Under the pieces are notes generated by a model. It did no database searches. It was not told the origin of the DNA and saw nothing but the letters and a program-made list of their open reading frames with translations. 63,362 nucleotides of DNA. Origin: Diphasiastrum complanatum. Taxonomy: Eukaryota; Streptophyta; Lycopodiopsida; Lycopodiales; Lycopodiaceae. This document shows, one piece after another, positions 23,106 through 33,069 of the stretch. Position 1 is the first letter of the stretch, and the number at the start of each line of letters is the position of its first letter. A program made the position numbers and the translations under genes. Location: positions 27,831,483-27,894,844 of the forward strand of contig CM055095.1 in assembly GCA_029204225.1 (NCBI GenBank). Direction: 5' to 3'.

Positions 23106-23665
23106 GGAGGGATAGGCCATTCATGTACTTGTTGGACTTTATTTGGGTCAATTTCCAACCCATGGTTCGAAATAATGTGACCAAGGTATAACAACCTTTT
23201 CTGGAAGAAAACACATTTGGACTCCTTGGCAAAAAGCTTCTCCTGTCTAAGTAACTTTAAGGCAGTCCTGAGATGCTCCTCATGCTCCTCCAAGGTCTTA
23301 CTATAGATGAGAATATCATCCAAGTACACAATCACGAACTTTTCCAGATATGGATGAAGAAGATCGTTCATCATCTGCTGGAAAGTCGCTGGAGCATTTG
23401 TCAAGCCAAATGGTAAAACCAGAAACTCATAATGGCCGTACCTAGTTCTAAATCCGATTTTTCAACATCCTCAATCTTTATGTGAATCTGATGAATCATG
23501 ATACCCTGATCTCAAATCGATTTTGGTGAAGTACTTTGCCCCATGCAATCGATCAACCAGTTCATCCATTCGCGGCAAAGGATAACGGTTTTTAATCGTT
23601 AATTTATTTAACCTTTTAAAGTCCACACAAAGACGAGTACCTCTGTCTTTTTTATCAACAAGGAG
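23106..23665 (-). pseudogene. Gypsy I RT, part 2 (below the nested insertion)
   Basis: On the minus strand a frame reads [20 protein letters not shown], then [15 protein letters not shown] and [11 protein letters not shown]. After a frameshift come APATFQQMMNDLL and the catalytic VYLDDILIYSK, then FLYLGHI-like thumb sequence and HEWPIP. It continues directly the RT cut at 26153, as the codons GAPV and LLVDKKD meet once the nested element is removed. The downstream RNase H and integrase are lost at the junction with Copia A. Confidence 0.85.
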
Positions 23666-23670
23666 CACAG
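23666..23670. repeat. 5-bp target duplication (CACAG), left of Copia J
   Basis: CACAG here and at 26148-26152 flank TGTTAG...CTACA. Removing one copy and the insert restores the reading frame of Gypsy I RT. Confidence 0.9.
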
Positions 23671-23975
23671 TGTTAGAAATAAATGACTATGCTAAAGTAA
23701 ATCCATAGGTTACTTTGACCCAAAAGGTCGAGATTTGTATAACCATGGGTATTTAGTTATTTAGGCCATCTTAAGTTTGTCTTAAGTTCAGTTGGACCCA
23801 ATTTTGGTCATGTACTGACTCGTGGGTCCTTAGGGGTCTAATTTTGTTTAGGGGCCCTATCTTGACTTTTGGGAGTGCCCTACATTTAGTAAGTGGTTAA
23901 CCTTAGGGTTTGGTGGCATTTGGTCACATCCAGGTAGAGTACTTAGATGCTCATTGTGTATTCCATTTTTACAGT
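23671..23975 (+). repeat. Copia J 5' LTR, 3'-truncated
   Basis: It starts TGTTAGAAATAAATG and matches the 3' LTR at 25707 for about 300 bases, with about six substitutions and one 12-base indel. It ends near 23975, after GTATTCCATTTTTACAG. The last 170 bases or so of the LTR and the primer site are gone, replaced by an inverted piece of integrase. Confidence 0.85.
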
Positions 23976-24018
23976 CATGTGATTATCTTTGATTATCTTG
24001 TATTCCATTTATTACAGT

Positions 24019-24377
24019 CTTTGAGCATGCAACGGGCCATCTCCATAAGTGTGTGATTCTTTCGCTCGGCAACACATTTTGTTGAGGCGTATAGGGAGTT
24101 GTCATTTGATGTAGAATTTCCTTTTCTCGAAGAAATGCACCGAACGTATTCTTAATGTATTCCCCTCCTCGATCGGTGCGTAGGGTCTTCAAAGAATGCC
24201 CAAACTTGAAGACCCTATGCACCGATCGAGGGGAATACATTAAGAATACGTTCGGTGCATTTCTTCGAGAAAAGGGAATTCTACATCAAATGACAACTCC
24301 CTATACGCCTCAACAAAATGGTGTTGCCGAGCGAAAGAATCGCACACTTATGGAGATGGCCCATTGCATGCTCAAAG
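24019..24377. repeat. Foldback in Copia J integrase (about 172-bp arms)
   Basis: Left arm 24019-24192 is the near-perfect reverse complement of right arm 24206-24377, with a 13-base loop. The right arm is the coding copy (CTDRG, IKNTFGAFLREKG, TPYTPQQNGVAERKN) and the left arm is its antisense copy. The left arm has small indels, for example at TPQQN. A short repeat (TGTATTCCATTT at about 23957 and 24001) marks the junction with the truncated LTR. Confidence 0.9.
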
Positions 24378-25175
24378 CAAAGGGGCTGCCTCACAAGTTT
24401 TGGGCTGAAGCGGTTATAACGGCAGCATACATAAGCAATCGTTGTCCTACTAAAGCATTGAAAGTAATACCTCCTTATGAAGTTTGGTATGGAAAGAAGC
24501 CTACAATCTCTCACTTTCGCATTTTTTGTTGTACGGCTTATGCTTTTGTTCCAAATAAACTTCGTACAAAGCTTGAGGATAAAGGAGTTAAATGCATTTT
24601 CGTTGGCTATAGTAGTGAAAGCAAAGGCTATAGGCTGTTCAATTTGAGCACTAACAAGATTATTGTTAGTCGTGATGTGCATTTTGATGAAAAGAATTCA
24701 TTGGATGTGGCCCCAACTCATATCTTGAAGGGGGACAGCCCACATAGTGTGAATGTTGAAGTTTTTCCAGATTTGGTACCATCTTCTATTGTTGGAGATA
24801 AGGGGCAGAAATCAACCAGTTTCGACATGCCCAACACCTCATCAAGTTTAGAGCCTAATGTTCATCAAGAACCGCCCATTGTTGCTCAAAATCAGCCTGC
24901 AGGAACTGTTGGACAGCAAGGACCAGTTTTGGAAGATCTTGGACAGCCAAGTGCGGTGTCGGAGGATCTTGGACAGCAAATTGTAAGAAGAGACATGGCT
25001 GTTGGACAGCCCAAAACAGTCCCACAGTGGCTGTTGTCGACTTTGCGGGACAACAAAGTAAGTTCATTTTATGATGGAAAGACACGTGCCTCTACAAAAT
25101 CAGTAGACTATGCTGATGTTTCAGATTTTGCTCTTAGATGTTGCAGAAGAACCTGTTTTCTATGAGCAGGCTGTG
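24194..25175 (+). pseudogene. Copia J integrase C-terminal half and linker
   Basis: An open frame carries the second catalytic Asp block (LCTDRGEY), the catalytic Glu (NGVAERKNRTLMEMAHCM), FWAEAVITAAYISNRCP, the C-terminal FGC/VFVGYS-like region and a Gln/Pro-rich linker with repeated LGQ motifs. Near 25150 the RT start (EEPVFYEQA) is joined straight to RNase H, so essentially the whole RT is deleted. The 5' part of the element (gag, protease, integrase finger) is also missing. Confidence 0.85.
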
Positions 25176-25669
25176 ATGATGCATGTTTGGTTGGTTTTAG
25201 TGACTCGGATTGGGGTGGAGATCAAGACACTAGACGCTCTACAAGTGGACATTGCTTTTTCTATGGAAATTCTACAATTTCGTGGTCAAGTAAAAAGCAG
25301 CCCACTGTTGCTACTTCTTCTAGTGAGGCAGAATATAGAGCGATATTTTCAGCCACAACAGAGTGTTTATGGCTGAGAAGACTACTTGTTGACATGAAGT
25401 TTGGCGAGCCCTCAGCCACTCTTATCTTGAGTGATAGTCAAAGTGCTATTGCCATTGCACGGAATCCTGTTTTTCATGCGAGGACGAAACACATCGAGAT
25501 CCATTATCACTTTGTTCGGGAGAGACTTCATAATGGCGACATTTTACTTGAATATTGTCCTGCGGAGGATAATATTGCGGACCTCTTCACTAAGGCGTTG
25601 CCTAGAGTCAGATTTGAAGCTTTATGCAAAGCTTTAAATTTGATACCACGTGTTGGTTTTGTTACTTAG
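25176..25669 (+). pseudogene. Copia J RNase H
   Basis: It reads [45 protein letters not shown] and [12 protein letters not shown]: all four acidic RNase H positions are present. The frame stops at 25669, about 37 bases before the 3' LTR. Without RT it is non-autonomous. Confidence 0.85.
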
Positions 25670-25696
25670 TGAAGATTTCAATTTTTGCATTGTCAT

Positions 25697-25706
25697 TTAA
25701 GGAGGG
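25697..25706 (+). promoter_or_regulatory. Copia J polypurine tract
   Basis: TTAAGGAGGG lies directly before the 3' LTR start TGTTAGAAAT, the plus-strand primer position. Confidence 0.8.
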
Positions 25707-26147
25707 TGTTAGAAATAAATGACTATGCTAAAGTTAATCCATAGGTTACTTTGACCCAAAAGGTCGAGATTTGTGTAACCTAGTTATTTAGGCCATCTTA
25801 AGTTTGTCTTAAGTTCAGTTGGACCCAATTTTGGTCATGTACTGACTTGTGGGTCCTTAGGGGTCTAATTTTCTTTAGGGGCCCTATCTTGACTTTTGGG
25901 GGTGCCCTACATTTAGTAAGTGGTTAGCCTTAGGGTTTGGTGGCATTTGGTCACATCCAGGTAGAGTACTTAGATGCTCATTGTGTATTCCATTTTTAAC
26001 AGTTTGGCTAAGCATTGCTCTCCATTGCTCTTGTTGTTGTTTTCTCTCTCTCTCTCTTAGAGTTGGGCGCCCAGCCTCTTCTCTCTTGTTTTCTCTGGAG
26101 ATTGATTGATAACTAGATCTTGGTGAGTTGACTCTTGCTTTCCTACA
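25707..26147 (+). repeat. Copia J 3' LTR (441 bp)
   Basis: It runs from TGTTAGAAAT to GCTTTCCTACA, and the duplication CACAG follows. It includes a short (CT)n run near 26041. It is complete, unlike the 5' LTR. Confidence 0.9.
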
Positions 26148-26152
26148 CACAG
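26148..26152. repeat. 5-bp target duplication (CACAG), right of Copia J
   Basis: Exact copy of 23666-23670. Confidence 0.9.
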
Positions 26153-27676
26153 GTGCCCCCCAGGGAGATATACTAGGCCTAACATGGCCCATCTTAAGGT
26201 AATGTTGCAGTTGCCTATAAACCTCATCCTCTTCAGTAGTACTCATCCTATATGGATACAACGATATAGGAGAACTACCAAGAATCAGTTTAATACCATG
26301 GTCAACACCCCTAGAGGGGGGAAGACCCTCAGGAAGATGCTCAGGAAACACATAGTTAAATTCTTGCCTAAGTTTCTTAAAGATTTCACCTTCTAGAGAA
26401 TTTTTTTGTTTTAGGTTATTAGACATTAATTCCATTTGGAGATTGTGAAATTGCACGTTCTTCATGGTAAGTAATCTTTCAACCAGCATAAGTAAGAACT
26501 GCAATCGACAACATCCATACATTTAACTGTTTCCAAAGCAGAAAGCATATACGGAGTAGAAATATCAACATTTCCATTTAACTCTTTGAGTGAGCCATTA
26601 TGCAAGAACGACAAAACTGTGAGTTACATAGTTTTTCTTCATAGTCTCGGTCCTCTCATAGAACCACTCCTTTCCAAGTATTACATATACCCTATCTAGA
26701 TTCATAATATGAAAGTCTAATTTGTCTTTATAGGCTTGAATCTCAATTGGTAGACGTGGGACTATCCGGTCCCATAGTTGGCTTTTCACTCCCGTTGCCA
26801 GCTTCACTGCATATCGGTGGTCACTTTGCCTTGTTTCCACCCTTAGCTTCTGCAACAAATTAGCGTTAATAAAATTATGTGTGGAACCATCGTCAAATAA
26901 AATTGTTACGGCTTGGCCACCCACAACCCCCTTCATCCGAATGAGGTCATGAGGGCCAAAAACAGCCATGTTAAAACAACAATGCTCACACACAGAATTA
27001 CCAGCAAAGGAAAGATCTACACTAGATATGCTAGAGTTACCTGGCGTCTTAAAATATGCCCCCTTAGCTTTCCGTTTCTTTGGACATTCCTTCGCGACAT
27101 GACCTGGTTCCATGCAATTAAAGCACAGATTGTCGCTTCTGGCTTTCATAAAGGTTTTCTGGTCCAAGGTAGATCTTTTCTTCGACTTACCCGAACCTGA
27201 AGACCCATCTTTCGCCTTATCTTTCGATTTCTTTGGAAAGAAAGGCTTCTTACCCTTTACATCGGGCAAGACACCAGTCTCAGGCTAAGCCATCATACGA
27301 GTATCATCGTATATTCTGGCGAAGCGAACATCATCCTCGAGGGCAAGGGGCTGGTTCCTCCTGACCTCTAGCTGATAGTCTCTTGGCAACCCAAGTATAA
27401 AATGCAACTTTACTAGTAAAGGATCTATTCTAGTTGCAACATGAGAATAGACTTCCTGAAACTCTTGTAAATATACTGATCCAAGGGCCGGTTTCCCATA
27501 TGGATCATTGCATATTGATGGTAAAATTCAAAATCATCAAGAATAGGAAGGAAGGCCGCCTTAAAGGCCTTACAAAAATCTTCCCAATTCTACCCCTAAC
27601 ATCTTGCCACTAGGTAAATGCTTTACCTCGCACGTACATGACAACGAGATTGATCTTGTTGTCCTCGGATGAATCG
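26153..27676 (-). pseudogene. Gypsy I gag, protease and RT start
   Basis: Reading on the minus strand from about 27670: a retrotransposon gag region in broken frames, then a Lys-rich stretch and zinc knuckle CFNCMEPGHVAKEC (within 26598-27269), then protease ILFDDGSTHNFINANLL (D-D-G-S instead of D-T/S-G-S), then the RT start PLPEGLPPSRGVDHGI-like region and LKMGHVRPSISPWGAPV at 26150. Here it is split by Copia J and resumes at 23665. Several stops are present. The 5' end is cut at about 27676 by Copia A copy 3. No LTR is seen. Confidence 0.85.
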
Positions 27677-28085
27677 TGCAATTGCGTGCGGAGCAGCATA
27701 TGCAAAAAGCAAACCTTGGTGGCTCAATCCTCATGCGAAGCTGAATATGTCGCAGCTTCAAAGATGGCGAACGAGATAGTTTGGTTGCAGATGATATTGG
27801 AGGCAATTGGCATACCACAAGGAGAACCATGCACATTAATGATGGATTCTCAAAGTGCCATATATCTGTCCCAGGATCCTGTCTTCCATTCAAAGACAAA
27901 GCATATACCTCTGAAGTACCATCATATTCGAGATTTGATCTCGAAAGGAGAGCTCAAGGTCCAGTACATAAAGTCTGAAGACATGATTGCAGATCTACTC
28001 ACGAAACCGCTCGACAAACCACTCTTCACAAAGCAAAGAAAGACAATTGGATTAAACATACAAAGTTGCAAGGTTCAAGAGGGAG
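27677..28085 (+). pseudogene. Copia A copy 3: RNase H end
   Basis: It begins inside RNase H (CAATTGCGTGCGGAGCAGC), lacks about 10 bases present in copy 4, and reads QTLVAQSSCEAEYVAASKMA, LMMDSQSAIYLSQDPVFHSK and MIADLLTKPLDKPLF. It ends at the polypurine tract AAGAGGGAG before the LTR at 28086. It differs from 31656-32072 at a few bases only. It shares that LTR with the following internal region. Confidence 0.9.
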
Positions 28086-28549
28086 TGTCAGAAATTGTGA
28101 ACTCCTGCAACTTTGTCATGAAGCGAAGCGAATGGCGAACATACCTCGGAAACCTTAAAGCACGAACGAAACAAATACGTACACAATTTTGAATCAACAA
28201 GATAAAGAGCAGAATAGAAAAAGATAGAGAGACGAAAACAACTGTGCATTAAAGTCTGCCAACGAGCAGAACACAGCGATTGAGCTGAGTGTCAGGCCGC
28301 CAACGAGCGAGACACTGATCATCTCACTCCAAAACTCAAAAACTGATAATACAATTGCTCTATTCTCCATCTCACTGTTTTTTGTTGTCTTGATTGCTCG
28401 AATGATTTATGTTCTGTGATGTGTAGTCGCATGCCTAGGATCTTGAAAGCTTCCTCAAAAGAAAACTAAATGATAAGAATCAGTTCGCGACAGATTCGTG
28501 AAAAGAATCAATTCGCGAAAACAATCAATTCGTGACACAATTCGCGACA
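28086..28549 (+). repeat. Copia A middle LTR (464 bp)
   Basis: It runs from TGTCAGAAATTG to ATTCGCGACA (TGTC...GACA). A primer site follows at once. It is both the 3' LTR of copy 3 and the 5' LTR of copy 4. Compared with the LTR at 32073 it lacks about 170 bases in the middle (after AAACAA near 28171) and part of the terminal repeat cluster. Confidence 0.92.
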
Positions 28550-28561
28550 TGGTATCAGAGC
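28550..28561 (+). promoter_or_regulatory. Copia A primer binding site
   Basis: TGGTATCAGAGC directly abuts the LTR terminus and complements initiator methionine tRNA. Confidence 0.92.
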
Positions 28562-28613
28562 TCTCAGGTTATCACTACTGATATCTGAACAGTGATTCTC
28601 TAGGCAACACAAT

Positions 28614-28871
28614 ATGGCTACAACGATCCAGACGAGAATAGCAATCAGTCTTGATGGCGAAAACTACATAGTATGGAAATTCAAAATCAAAACGCTTCTG
28701 AAGGGTGAAGGCATCTGGTTGGTGACTGAACTCACAGAGGTGCAGCCTCCAGAGGGAGACCCAAAGAGAGCTGAATGCGTGCAATGGCGATCATCGTTTC
28801 ATCCATCAACGAAGAATTACTCATGCAGATTGAAGATTGTGAAAGCAGCCATGCAGCATGGGAAAGACTAA
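28614..28871 (+). pseudogene. Copia A copy 4: gag N-terminal remnant
   Basis: The ATG at 28614 opens a Copia gag start (LDGENYIVWKFKIKTLLKGEG) which runs 85 codons and stops. The sequence then jumps at about 28920 to the protease region, so most of the capsid region and the zinc knuckle are deleted. Confidence 0.8.
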
Positions 28872-28919
28872 AGCAGAAGTACGAAGTGAGGACTGCCGCT
28901 TCAGCGATGCATCTTCACA

Positions 28920-31218
28920 ACAATATTTGATGAAGCTTCAACAAGCTACACTGAACAAGACTACGATGTAGTCATTGATTCAAGAGCAACCTCACACATC
29001 ACCTGCAACAAAAGAATCTTGATCGACTTCAGAGAACTCGAAAATAACAGAGCAGTGATTCTAGGTGATGGGAGCCGACACGATGTCAAGGGCATCGGGA
29101 CTCTACAGCTGCGAACACTGTTAGGTCAAGCAGAGCTGCCAGGAGCACTCTACGTACCTTCATTAAGAAAAGACCTGCTATCAGTCTCCAAGATGGCAGA
29201 TCTTGGAATTCAAGTTCTGTTCGATGGCAATACATGCCAAATGATCGAGAAAACAACAAACAACTTGCTAACAGTTGGATGCAGAGAAGGAAATCTCTAC
29301 CAAGCCAAGATAATCAGCAATTTTGATAGCATACTAAGTGCATCAGAAAATAAAGATCAACTCTGGCACAGGAGAATGTATCATTTGAACATGAGGAGCC
29401 TGTATGACATGAGCAAGAAAGACATAGTCACAGGTCTGAAGATATCCAGACCCGATATTGAGTTCTGCGAAGCCTGTCAGAAAGGCAAACACCATCGGAA
29501 TCCATTCACACATGAGGGAAGAAGAGCTAAAGAAGTTCTTGAGCTAGTCCACTCAGATGTTTGTGGACCGATGAAAGTGGATTCGCTCTCAGGATCAAGG
29601 TATTTCCTGACGTTCATTGATGACTACAGCCAGATGACAACGATCTACTACTTAAAGAAAAAATCTGAAGTATTTGACTCTTTCAAGAAGTTCGTGGCAT
29701 TTGCAGAGAGACACACCTCAAAGAAGATTCAGATCATCAGATTTGATAATGGAGTCACGTGAGTACAAGAGCATCAGATTCTGCCAAGAACAGGGGATAG
29801 AGCATCAATTCACTTTTGTGTACACACCCGAATATAATGGTGTCGCAGAAAGGAGAAACAGGACGCTAGTCGAAGGAGCCAGATGCATGATGGCACAGGC
29901 TCGATTGCCAAGTCAATTTTGGGCTGAGGCAATAGCTGCAGCAGTACATCTGCAGAACAGATCAACAACGACAGCCTTGAAAAGCAAGACACCGTACAAA
30001 ATGTGGACAGGTAAAAAGCCTGATCTGTCATACGTGTGCGTGTATTCGGATGTGCAGCATACAAGCACATTCCAAAAGAAAAAAGAAGCAAGCTTGATGA
30101 AAATCAAAGCAGACAATCATGGTCGGATACTCGAACGGATCACAAGTGTACAGACTCTACAATCCAACCACGAAGAAGGTCGTTTCGAGTAGCGATGTGA
30201 AGTTCGACGAGTCCACATTCCCTGAACTGAAGGATGAAAAAGGCCATGAGATCTTCACACTGCTGCCAATTCAAGAGGGAGATCGAGGAATCAGAATGAT
30301 GATCCCCAAACTCCAGAGCAGCAAGAAGCCGAAGATCAACCCCACGAACCAGAAACATTCGAGCAGCGACGAATCGAACCCAGAAGGTCAACAAGACAAA
30401 GAAGACCTCCAGATCGATACACTGACAATCTTCAGTGGAGCGAAGACACAAAATTCGAGTACTGCAGCTTCACTGAAGAGCCAACTACATATCTAGAAGC
30501 TGTCCAGAGTCCAGAGGGAAAATTCTGGAAGCAGACAATGTCAGAGGAGATCGAATCAATGAGGCGAAACGAGGCATGGACACTAGAGCCACTGCCCAAA
30601 GATAAAAAGATCGTCGACTGCAAGTGGGTATACAAAAGGAAAACGAAATCAGATGGCATTGTTGGACGCTACAAAGCAAGGTGTGTCGCAAAGGGCTACA
30701 CACAAAGGTACGGAGTCGATTATTTCGACACGTATTCACCAATGGTGAAGATGACAAGCATTCGACTGCTCCTTGCATATGCTACACAACACAATCGGGA
30801 AATTCACCAGATTGATGTAAAGACAGCCTTTCTCCACGGAGATCTACAGGAAGAAATCTTCATGAAGCAGCCTCAAGGATACGAAGACCCCGACAATCGA
30901 CAATATGTCGGTCGATTGCAGAGATGCATTTATGGTCTGAAGCAGGCATCACGAGCTTGGTACAAGAAGCTCGACAGTCTTCTAAAGTCTCTAGACTTCA
31001 CTCCTACACAACCAGATTGCAATGTCTACATAAAGAGAGTAGGAAGAAATTTTGTGATTCTGACTATTTTCGTGGATGATTCTCTTATGATAGGAAACTC
31101 CTTGATGCTAATCAAGGAAACGAAGAGTCAGATTTCTGAAAATTATGAAATCACAAATCTGGGAGAAGCAACAAAATGTCTTGGGCTGGAGATCAGAAGA
31201 GATCGAATAAAAGGATAA
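28920..31218 (+). pseudogene. Copia A copy 4: protease, integrase and RT
   Basis: In order: protease VVIDSRATSHITC, where the active-site Gly is Arg; pre-integrase (ALYVPSLRKDLLSVSKMADL); the HHCC finger (LWHRRMYHLN...FCEACQKGKHH); integrase core with HSDVCGPM, RFDNGV and, after a frameshift near 29760, NGVAERRNRTL; linker; RT from CKWVYKRKTKSDG through VKTAFLHGDLQEE to the catalytic box IFVDDSLMIG (F-V-D-D). A stop ends the frame at 31216-31218. Non-autonomous. Confidence 0.88.
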
Positions 31219-32072
31219 ATGCATTTGAGTCAGTCAGAATACGCCAAAAAAGTACTGAAGCAATATCGAATGATGGACTGCAAGGAAAAAGCCACACCAA
31301 TGATAGTTGGAGCCAGATTAACGAAGCAGGATTGCCTGAAAACAAAGGAGGAAAGACAGAAGATGGAAGGTATACCAACCCTACCAAAACTTGATCGGTA
31401 GTCTGATGTACTTTACAATTTGTACTAGACCCAATTTGGCTTTCTCTGTCTATGCTTTAAGCTAATTCTCTTCCAATCCTGGCATGGCGCATTGGCAAAT
31501 GGCAAAACGAATCTTACAATATCTGAACGGTACCCAAAATATGGGATTAATCTACAAAGCAGACAACGAAGGAAAAGGATTCGAGTTGCACCACTACAGT
31601 GATGCAAGCTGGGCAAGCTGCAAAGATGACAGCAAGTCCGTGACAGGAGGATGTTCAATTGCGTGCGGAGCAGCAATCAGCTGGATATGCAAAAAGCAAA
31701 CCTTGGTGGCTCAATCCTCATGCGAAGCTGAATATGTCGCAGCTTCAAAGATGGCGAACGAGGTAATTTGGTTGCAGATGATGTTGGAGGCAATTGGCAT
31801 ACCACAAGGAGAACCATGCACATTAATGATGGATTCTCAAAGTGCCATATATCTGTCTCAGGATCTTGTCTTCCATTCAAAGACAAAGCATATACCTCTG
31901 AAATACCATCATGTTCGAGATTTGATCTCGAAAGGAGAGCTCAAGGTCCAGTACATAAAGTCTAAAGACATGATTGCAGATCTACTCACGAAGCCGCTCG
32001 ACAAACCACTCTTCGCAAAGCAAAGAAAGGCAATTGGATTAAACATACAAAGTTGCAAGGTTCGAGAGGGAG
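31219..32072 (+). pseudogene. Copia A copy 4: RT end and RNase H
   Basis: After the stop, RT thumb sequence (YAKKVLKQYRMMDCKEKATP) continues with frameshifts, then an open stretch from 31484 carries HYSDASWASC, SSCEAEYVAA, MDSQSAIYLS and MIADLLTKPL. RNase H acidic positions look intact. The frame reads past the polypurine tract into the 3' LTR. Confidence 0.88.
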
Positions 32073-32806
32073 TGTCAGAAATTGTGAACTCCTGCAACTT
32101 TGTCATGAAGCGAAGCGAAGCAAAGCGAAGCGAATGGCGAACATACCTCGAAAACCCTAAAGCACGAAACGAAACGAAACGAAACAACACGAAGAAAAAC
32201 AATTCGCGCTGCCACCTGGCAGCTCGACGAGCATGGCGTATTGAACTCCACGCTCAGCTGAAAGAGTTAGCCATAACAGAGAATAACTAACTAGTTGATT
32301 AGCGTTGACTTATCTTGTAATTCTCTGTTTAGCTGTCTTGTAAACTCCACACAGTGGAGATATGTACACAATTTTGGATCAACACGATAAAGAGCAGAAA
32401 AAGAGCAGAATAGAAAAAGATAGAGAGACGAAAACAGCTGTGCATGAAAGTCTGCCAACGAGCAAAACACAGCGATTGAGCTGAGTGTCAAGCCGCCAAC
32501 GAGCGAGACACTGATCATCTCACTCCAAAACTGATAATACAATTGCTCTCTTCTCCATCTCACTGTTTTTCGTTGTCTTGATTGCTCGAATGATTTATGT
32601 TCTGTGATGTGTAGTCACATGCCTAGGATCTTGAAAGCTTCCGCAAAAGAAACTAAACGAAAAGAATCAGTTCGCAACAGATTCGTTTGCGACATCAATC
32701 AGTTCGCGACAGATTCGCGACATCAATCAGTTCGCAACATATTCGCGACATCAATCAGTTCGCGACAGATTCGCGAAACGATCAATTCGCGACACAATTC
32801 GTGACA
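32073..32806 (+). repeat. Copia A 3' LTR (734 bp)
   Basis: It runs from TGTCAGAAATTG to ATTCGTGACA. It contains GAAGC/GAAAC short repeats near 32105-32190 and ends in a tandem cluster of TTCGCGACA-type units (about 32668-32806). It is 270 bases longer than the middle LTR. The flank after it (CTTGG...) is Gypsy integrase. Confidence 0.92.
32668..32806 (+). repeat. Terminal minisatellite of the Copia A LTR
   Basis: About four imperfect units of roughly 28-30 bases contain CATCAATCAGTTCGCGACAG and ATTCGCGACA. The last base of the cluster is the LTR end itself. The middle LTR (28474-28549) has fewer and different units. Confidence 0.8.
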
Positions 32807-32807
32807 C

Positions 32808-33066
32808 TTGGAAATTCCCGAAAGAAAGTGGGAAAGCATTTCCATGGACTTTGTGGTTGGGCTACCTCGGACGGGGAAGCAAAATGATGCCATTTGGGTA
32901 ATAGTTGACAGGTTAACTAAAACGGTGCAGTTCATACCAAGCAAGCAAACTGTCAAACTTTCTGGACTTGCTCAGCTTTTCGTTGAAAAGTTGTTCAGGT
33001 TGTTTGGTTTGCCGAATGACATTGTTAATGATCGAGATCCAAAGTTCACTGGCAAATTCTGGATAA
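32808..33066 (+). pseudogene. Gypsy integrase core fragment
   Basis: The frame reads EIPERKWESISMDFVVGLP, AIWVIVDRLTKTVQFIP and LFGLPNDIVNDRDPKFTGKF, which are the first two catalytic Asp blocks of a Gypsy integrase. It begins two bases after the Copia A LTR and stops at 33069. It is the same lineage as the minus-strand integrase at 35.4-36.5 kb. Confidence 0.85.
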
Positions 33067-33069
33067 TAT

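Noticed and set aside
24281-24682. Minus-strand open frame of 133 codons
   Set aside because: It is antisense to the Copia J integrase.
32668-32806. Possible CRISPR-like regularly spaced repeat
   Set aside because: The units are adjacent, degenerate and lie at the end of a plant LTR; there are no unique spacers and no cas genes.
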